DNA of 64,000 nt from Quillaja saponaria (Eukaryota; Streptophyta; Magnoliopsida; Fabales; Quillajaceae), in NCBI GenBank assembly GCA_029379385.1, contig CM055614.1, positions 21,247,994 to 21,311,993 of the forward strand, in the 5' to 3' direction. Of this stretch, positions 59,801-64,000 are shown piece after piece (positions within the stretch are counted from its first letter, which is position 1; every line of letters begins with the position of its first letter). The position numbers and the translations under genes were made by a program. A model generated the notes under the pieces. It had not been told where the DNA came from. It saw only the letters and a program-made list of their open reading frames with translations, and did no database searches.

Positions 59801-62560
59801 GGAAGGCTTAGAGACACATGGTTGCTTTATGTCATTTTCTGGTTATTAGGAATAAGCCAAACTTATGCTTGGACAAAATTAAAGGGTCTTAAACAATGCA
59901 GGTTTGTATGAGGCTGTATTAGCTCCACTCTTTGTGTACGACAATAGTTCTTACAAGGTTAACACTTTTTTGTGAATCGTGGTGTCCAACTACTAATATT
60001 ATATAGATTACTCGTGGTGATATGTCAATCTCACTATGATATTTACTGTGTTTGGGTGGCCTTTCTATTGTTGGAGAATTTGATGATAGTGTTACCCTTT
60101 GCTTGGATGAAATAAATGGTCTTGATGGGGATTAAAGACTAGTGCTTCCTTCGAGTTGTAGAAATATTTTCCTTGTTTATTACTTCCTCGGGCAGTAAGA
60201 TCAAGAATCATTATCTACAAGTCAACATCAGGTGACAATACATCCATGGATTAATTTTTCGTTTGATGGGGAGTTGCTTTATGATCCTTTTGGTTACAAC
60301 AAACCTAGCATTAATCATGACAATTATAAACCACATGTTCTTTCATATTTATGATCAATTTTGTTTCAGATCTCCAGTCGAGGATGAAGTTTTTGGCATT
60401 ATGTGGGTTGATAGTTCTGATAAAGATGAAGTGCATCTGGTAGGCTTCCTACCAACTTAGCTCTAATTGTTTGTCTTGCCTAGCATTCGTGGAAACTTTA
60501 TTCTATAAGAAACCTTTAAGGTAGCTAGTTTGATGGCAAAAAGGATCCGTTTCAGTATTGTTATACCTATTCTTGCTAGCATTTACAACTGACTTAGTCA
60601 AATAGCTACTAACAAATACAGTCATAGTTATGCTCAACTGTTCTTCCTCATTACTCTGAAGGACACTTGAAAGGGTTTTTCATTAGGTATTTCCGAATAC
60701 CACTCAGAGATCTTGCAAATGATTTCTTCTAATTTTAGTCCTGACAATCAAATTGCCTACATAAAACTACATATTCTCGTGAAGCATGTCATTAAAGATT
60801 TTTTGCATTGCTCTCTGATAAGTTGCACCGGTGTTCTTCAAACAAAATTGCATGACTTTGTAACAATATATTCCTTTTGGTGTTTCGAAGTGCGATTAAC
60901 TCTTAATCTTCAAGAGCCATACAAATTTGGTTATAGTCAGAAGAACCATCCATGAATGTTAATGCCTTATGCCTTGTCTTAATGTCGATTGTCACCTCAA
61001 TGATTGGAAGTAGAAAGTCACCTTCTAGATATGCATTGTTGATGTCTTGAAAGTCAAAATATACATGAATTTACCCATTCTTCTTTCTCACTAGTATAAT
61101 GTTGGCAATCCACATTGGATACTTGACCTCTTTTATGAAATTTGCCTTAATCAATTTGTTAAGTTCGACTTCTATTCATGGGATGAGTTTAGGACGAAAC
61201 CTTCTTTGCACTTGTTTGATCAGTATTGTCCCTAATCTTACGGCTAAGATAATATTGCTACTTTTGGATGGCCCATGCATCTTCAGGTTCATTCATTGTA
61301 TTCTTAGCACCGTCTTCTAAAGCTAGTGTAGCCTCTCGATCTCAATATCAAGCAACTCTGAGCTAGTGTCTTCCTTGACTGCAATAAGATAACTTGTGGT
61401 CAAAATCTCCACTTGGCTTGATTGTGATGTGGTGGTACGTATGATTGTGCGCTTTCTCACTTTAAGTGGACAATTCATATGAGTATCTAGTTAATTGATA
61501 TGTTGCATTTGTAATGGAACAAAGTTGCATACTTTTTTTATCATCCTTCAACTAGAGATGCTATACTTTTCTTTCCTATTTTGATTGCCCATACTTAAAA
61601 GTTTTGCTTGCCACCCCTAAGCGATCAAAGACTGACTTTCACACTTGGAAAGTATTTCGTCTTTCATATGGTGCAACATAAGGTCTCTCGATTTATGGCT
61701 TCTCTTCTTTTAGCTTGAAGTCATCAACAACCTCAACCTTGTTATGCCCATTTGTTGTCATGTCAGTCTTTATAGATGGTATATCATACCATTTTTCTCT
61801 TAACTTTGTATGTGTATCATTGAAGCCATGCAATTTCTCTCTAGTGAGTGTTGCATTTAATTTTCCAAACATCTCAGGTTTTGTAAATTTGTAACTTGCC
61901 TTAGCTAATAGCTTGTAATCTTTTGGGTTGTATCTAGTTTGTGTTGCTTGGAATGACGGAATGAAATTCTCAGCAATGTGACTTCTTTATAGCTCCAAAA
62001 TATCTTCATCTTTTATCATCTCTTTAGGGTTTAAGCATTCAAGAAAAAAAAAAAAAAACTAGCCTTTCTTGTCCCTATATATCATAACATAATGCAGCAT
62101 CAGGGGGCTTGAAGATACTGGCACTACCTCTTTCTTATGAGTCTTCTCAGCAAGTGGAACTTTGTTGATTTGATCCTTTCTAGGTGGACCTCCTTTGCTT
62201 GGAAAAGATTTTAGTACTTCTATTAGGATTAGTCCCCTTTTTTCTATTTTAGTATGACCTACAGTTAGATGTTCCAAGGAAAATGCATCTTCGATCACTC
62301 CTCCTTCAAGTAGAATTTTGCATCTGCAAAATAAGAGTTGAAGTGACAATCCCCTTTTCATGCATCTATGATTGACCTAATATCAATTTTTATGTCGTCT
62401 TTGTGTTGATCACGTGAAACAACACATTTGATCTCAGCTTGTTGATTATAAGCTCTACACATATCATACCAACGGCATGCCGCACACTTTGGTTGAAAAG
62501 TTGAATCACTATCTGACATTGAGAAAGATACTTGATCGGAATGCTAAGCTATTTCATTGT
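59801..62560 (-). pseudogene. Ty3/gypsy (Tat/Ogre-like) pol: post-protease region and reverse transcriptase
   Basis: Minus strand, read from 62560 down. HAVGMICVELIINKL and INTKTT-KLILGQ (about 62480-62380) match the end of the protease and the 'LLGRPWIH' stretch. The linker typical of Tat/Ogre elements follows at 62020-61800 (KASYKFTKPEMFGKLNATLT, REKLHGFNDTHTKLRE). The reverse transcriptase is at about 61200-60700 (RRFRPKLIP-IEVELNKLIK, FMDGSSDYNQICMALED). The catalytic YVDD position is not preserved in the readable frame. RNase H and integrase, expected below 60460, are too decayed for confident calls. Stops and frameshifts throughout. Confidence 0.8.
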
Positions 62561-63607
62561 TGTTTTTTATTCTACTCAACTCAACTAAGCCTTAAAATTC
62601 TAAACTAGTTGGGGTTAGCTATATGAATCATTTTCCTTCCATTTGCACCGATCTAAGACAACATTTTCATTAGTCCCTAGCACAGCCATATCTTTCTCAA
62701 TGACTGCCCCTCATGTAAGGTTTGGTCTCCCCTTACCCCGTCTAACACTTGTCACTTGAACCAAGTCACCTTGCTTAACTACTGCGTCCATTAGGCCGAT
62801 ATTGGATATGTTCAAACCAACGTATGCGATTCTCCCTCATTTTCTCCTCAATATGTGCTACTTCCACCTTCTTATGAATCTCCTCATTCCTTATTCTATC
62901 CTTTCTTATATGTCATGTCATCAATCTCAACATTCTCATTTCAGCTACTCCCATCTTATACGAATGTTGCTTCTTAACTGCCCTAACATTCGGTACCATA
63001 AAACATAGCAGGTCTTACTGCCGACTTATAAATTTTCCTTGCAATTTATTCGAGATTTTAGGATCACATAAAACTCACGAAGCACTCCACCACTTCACCC
63101 ACCCTGCCTTGATCCTACGGTTTACATCATGCTTAATTGCACCATCTTTTTTGTATAAATGACCCTAAATACTTAAACACATCCTTTGTAGGAATTATCT
63201 GACTGTCTAAAATTATTTCATTCGGACCTCCTCTAGTTTCACTGAAATCTCACTTCATACATTCAGTTTTTGTCATACTCAATATAAGGCCTTCAGATTC
63301 TAACGCGTTCCTCCACACTTCTAGTTTAGAATTTAAACCTTCCCTAGTTTCGTCAACCAGCACGATATCATCGGCAAACAACATGTACCATGGAGCCCTA
63401 TCTTGAATATTATAGGTAAGTTCATTCATGACTAAAGCAAATAGGTAAGGACTTAAGGATAAACCTTGGTGAACACCTATCGTGATCGGGAACTCTTCAG
63501 TCATACCATCTATGGTCCGCACCTTAGTCATTACTCCTTCATACATATCTTTAATAACTTCTACATATTTAGTTAGGACTTTTTTCTTCTCGAGTACCCA
63601 CCACAAA
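62561..63607 (-). mobile_element. RTE-type LINE nested in the Tat element
   Basis: 5'-truncated RTE. The minus strand from about 63607 encodes part of the reverse transcriptase: [40 protein letters not shown] and the catalytic box [10 protein letters not shown]. This is open for 118 codons to 63250. The rest of the C-terminal region follows through stops to ...IHIANPN-FRILRLS-VE. It ends in the GGCTTAGTTGAGTTGAG-type tail near 62575, followed by a short A-rich/AAC tail. The host Tat sequence resumes at about 62560 on the same strand. Confidence 0.85.
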
Positions 63608-64000
63608 ACTTGTAAGAATTTGGTTAACTCTTTTCTCTCGTATGTTTTTCGCTATAAACAGAGACCTATTATGTGATTTTAAGACTAATAGCAAATCCTC
63701 ATATGTAAAAGGAATTGTAATTAGGCAACGCGAAAAGGTCTCATCATTTTTCGCTGTTAATGTGAACTAAGACATGTAAGATTGTGGCTCTTGTAAGGCT
63801 TCAATAAGTTCTTTCGAAGCTTGACTTGGGAATTGCCATAATTCAGTAGTGCTTATGGGACCCGAAAACTTCTATAGTTTGTTGAATATTTTTTTTATAG
63901 GTGGCTTTTCACTCATCTTATTTTTGAACTCTTCTTTATCATAGATCTCATAACAAGTGACCATATGTAATGTCTCTACATGCTCATTCTTGAAGTACTT
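63608..64000 (-). pseudogene. Tat-like Ty3 element, region leading into the protease
   Basis: Minus-strand words [20 protein letters not shown] and [10 protein letters not shown] match the stretch immediately before the catalytic Asp in Tat/Ogre proteases ('DLLLGSkpHNRPLyVtGyireqrV-riLiDgGSavNil'). The match breaks where the RTE begins. It continues left, beyond the RTE, in the pol region at 62560. It is open but truncated at the window edge. Confidence 0.75.

Overview
This window is nuclear DNA from a plant, most likely a eudicot. It is AT-rich and its protein-coding genes are interrupted by introns with GT-AG splice sites. Three of the four host genes have introns that carry retroelements and DNA transposons, and the rest is dense with plant transposon families (Ty3/gypsy, Ty1/copia, RTE and L1 LINEs, hAT, CACTA, MITEs, a SINE and a pararetrovirus-like insertion). 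I cannot name the species from sequence alone. I see no bacterial genes, operons or CRISPR arrays.

Host genes, left to right. (1) A PP6-type (FyPP-like) serine/threonine phosphatase catalytic subunit lies on the minus strand. Its first three coding exons are at 10015-10095, 4797-4943 and 4632-4699, and the remaining exons must lie beyond base 1. (2) Divergent from it, on the plus strand, a small four-exon G-patch protein runs from 11155 to 15155 (124 aa). (3) A mitochondrial ribosomal protein bL12m lies on the plus strand at 31736-32374, with an intron in its 5' UTR. (4) Converging on it, a ten-exon DUF639 membrane protein gene lies on the minus strand (48754 down to 35052). It reads cleanly except for one apparent single-base frameshift in exon 7. 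The phosphatase and the G-patch gene share a promoter interval of about 1 kb.

Repeats by region. 1-2930 holds an inverted pair of pararetrovirus-like promoter/leader segments, followed by degenerate antisense coding sequence and a Ty3 gag start. 5400-8630 (phosphatase intron 1) holds L1-like and RTE LINE fragments. 16-25 kb is AT-rich with diverged tandem repeats, a degenerate hAT element and a CACTA transposase fragment. 25786-29480 is a stack of copia and other LTR-element pieces. 48.9-52.6 kb is AT-rich with MITEs and a SINE. 52683-55705 is a complete LTR element whose interior has lost reverse transcriptase, RNase H and integrase. 56090-57450 is a second degenerate hAT. 59800-64000 is a Tat/Ogre-like Ty3 element interrupted by an RTE LINE.

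I found no convincing new biological system. The items most worth a second look are the pararetrovirus-like inverted repeat, the DUF639 frameshift, the internally deleted LTR element, the duplicated last exon of the G-patch gene and a half tRNA-Gly.
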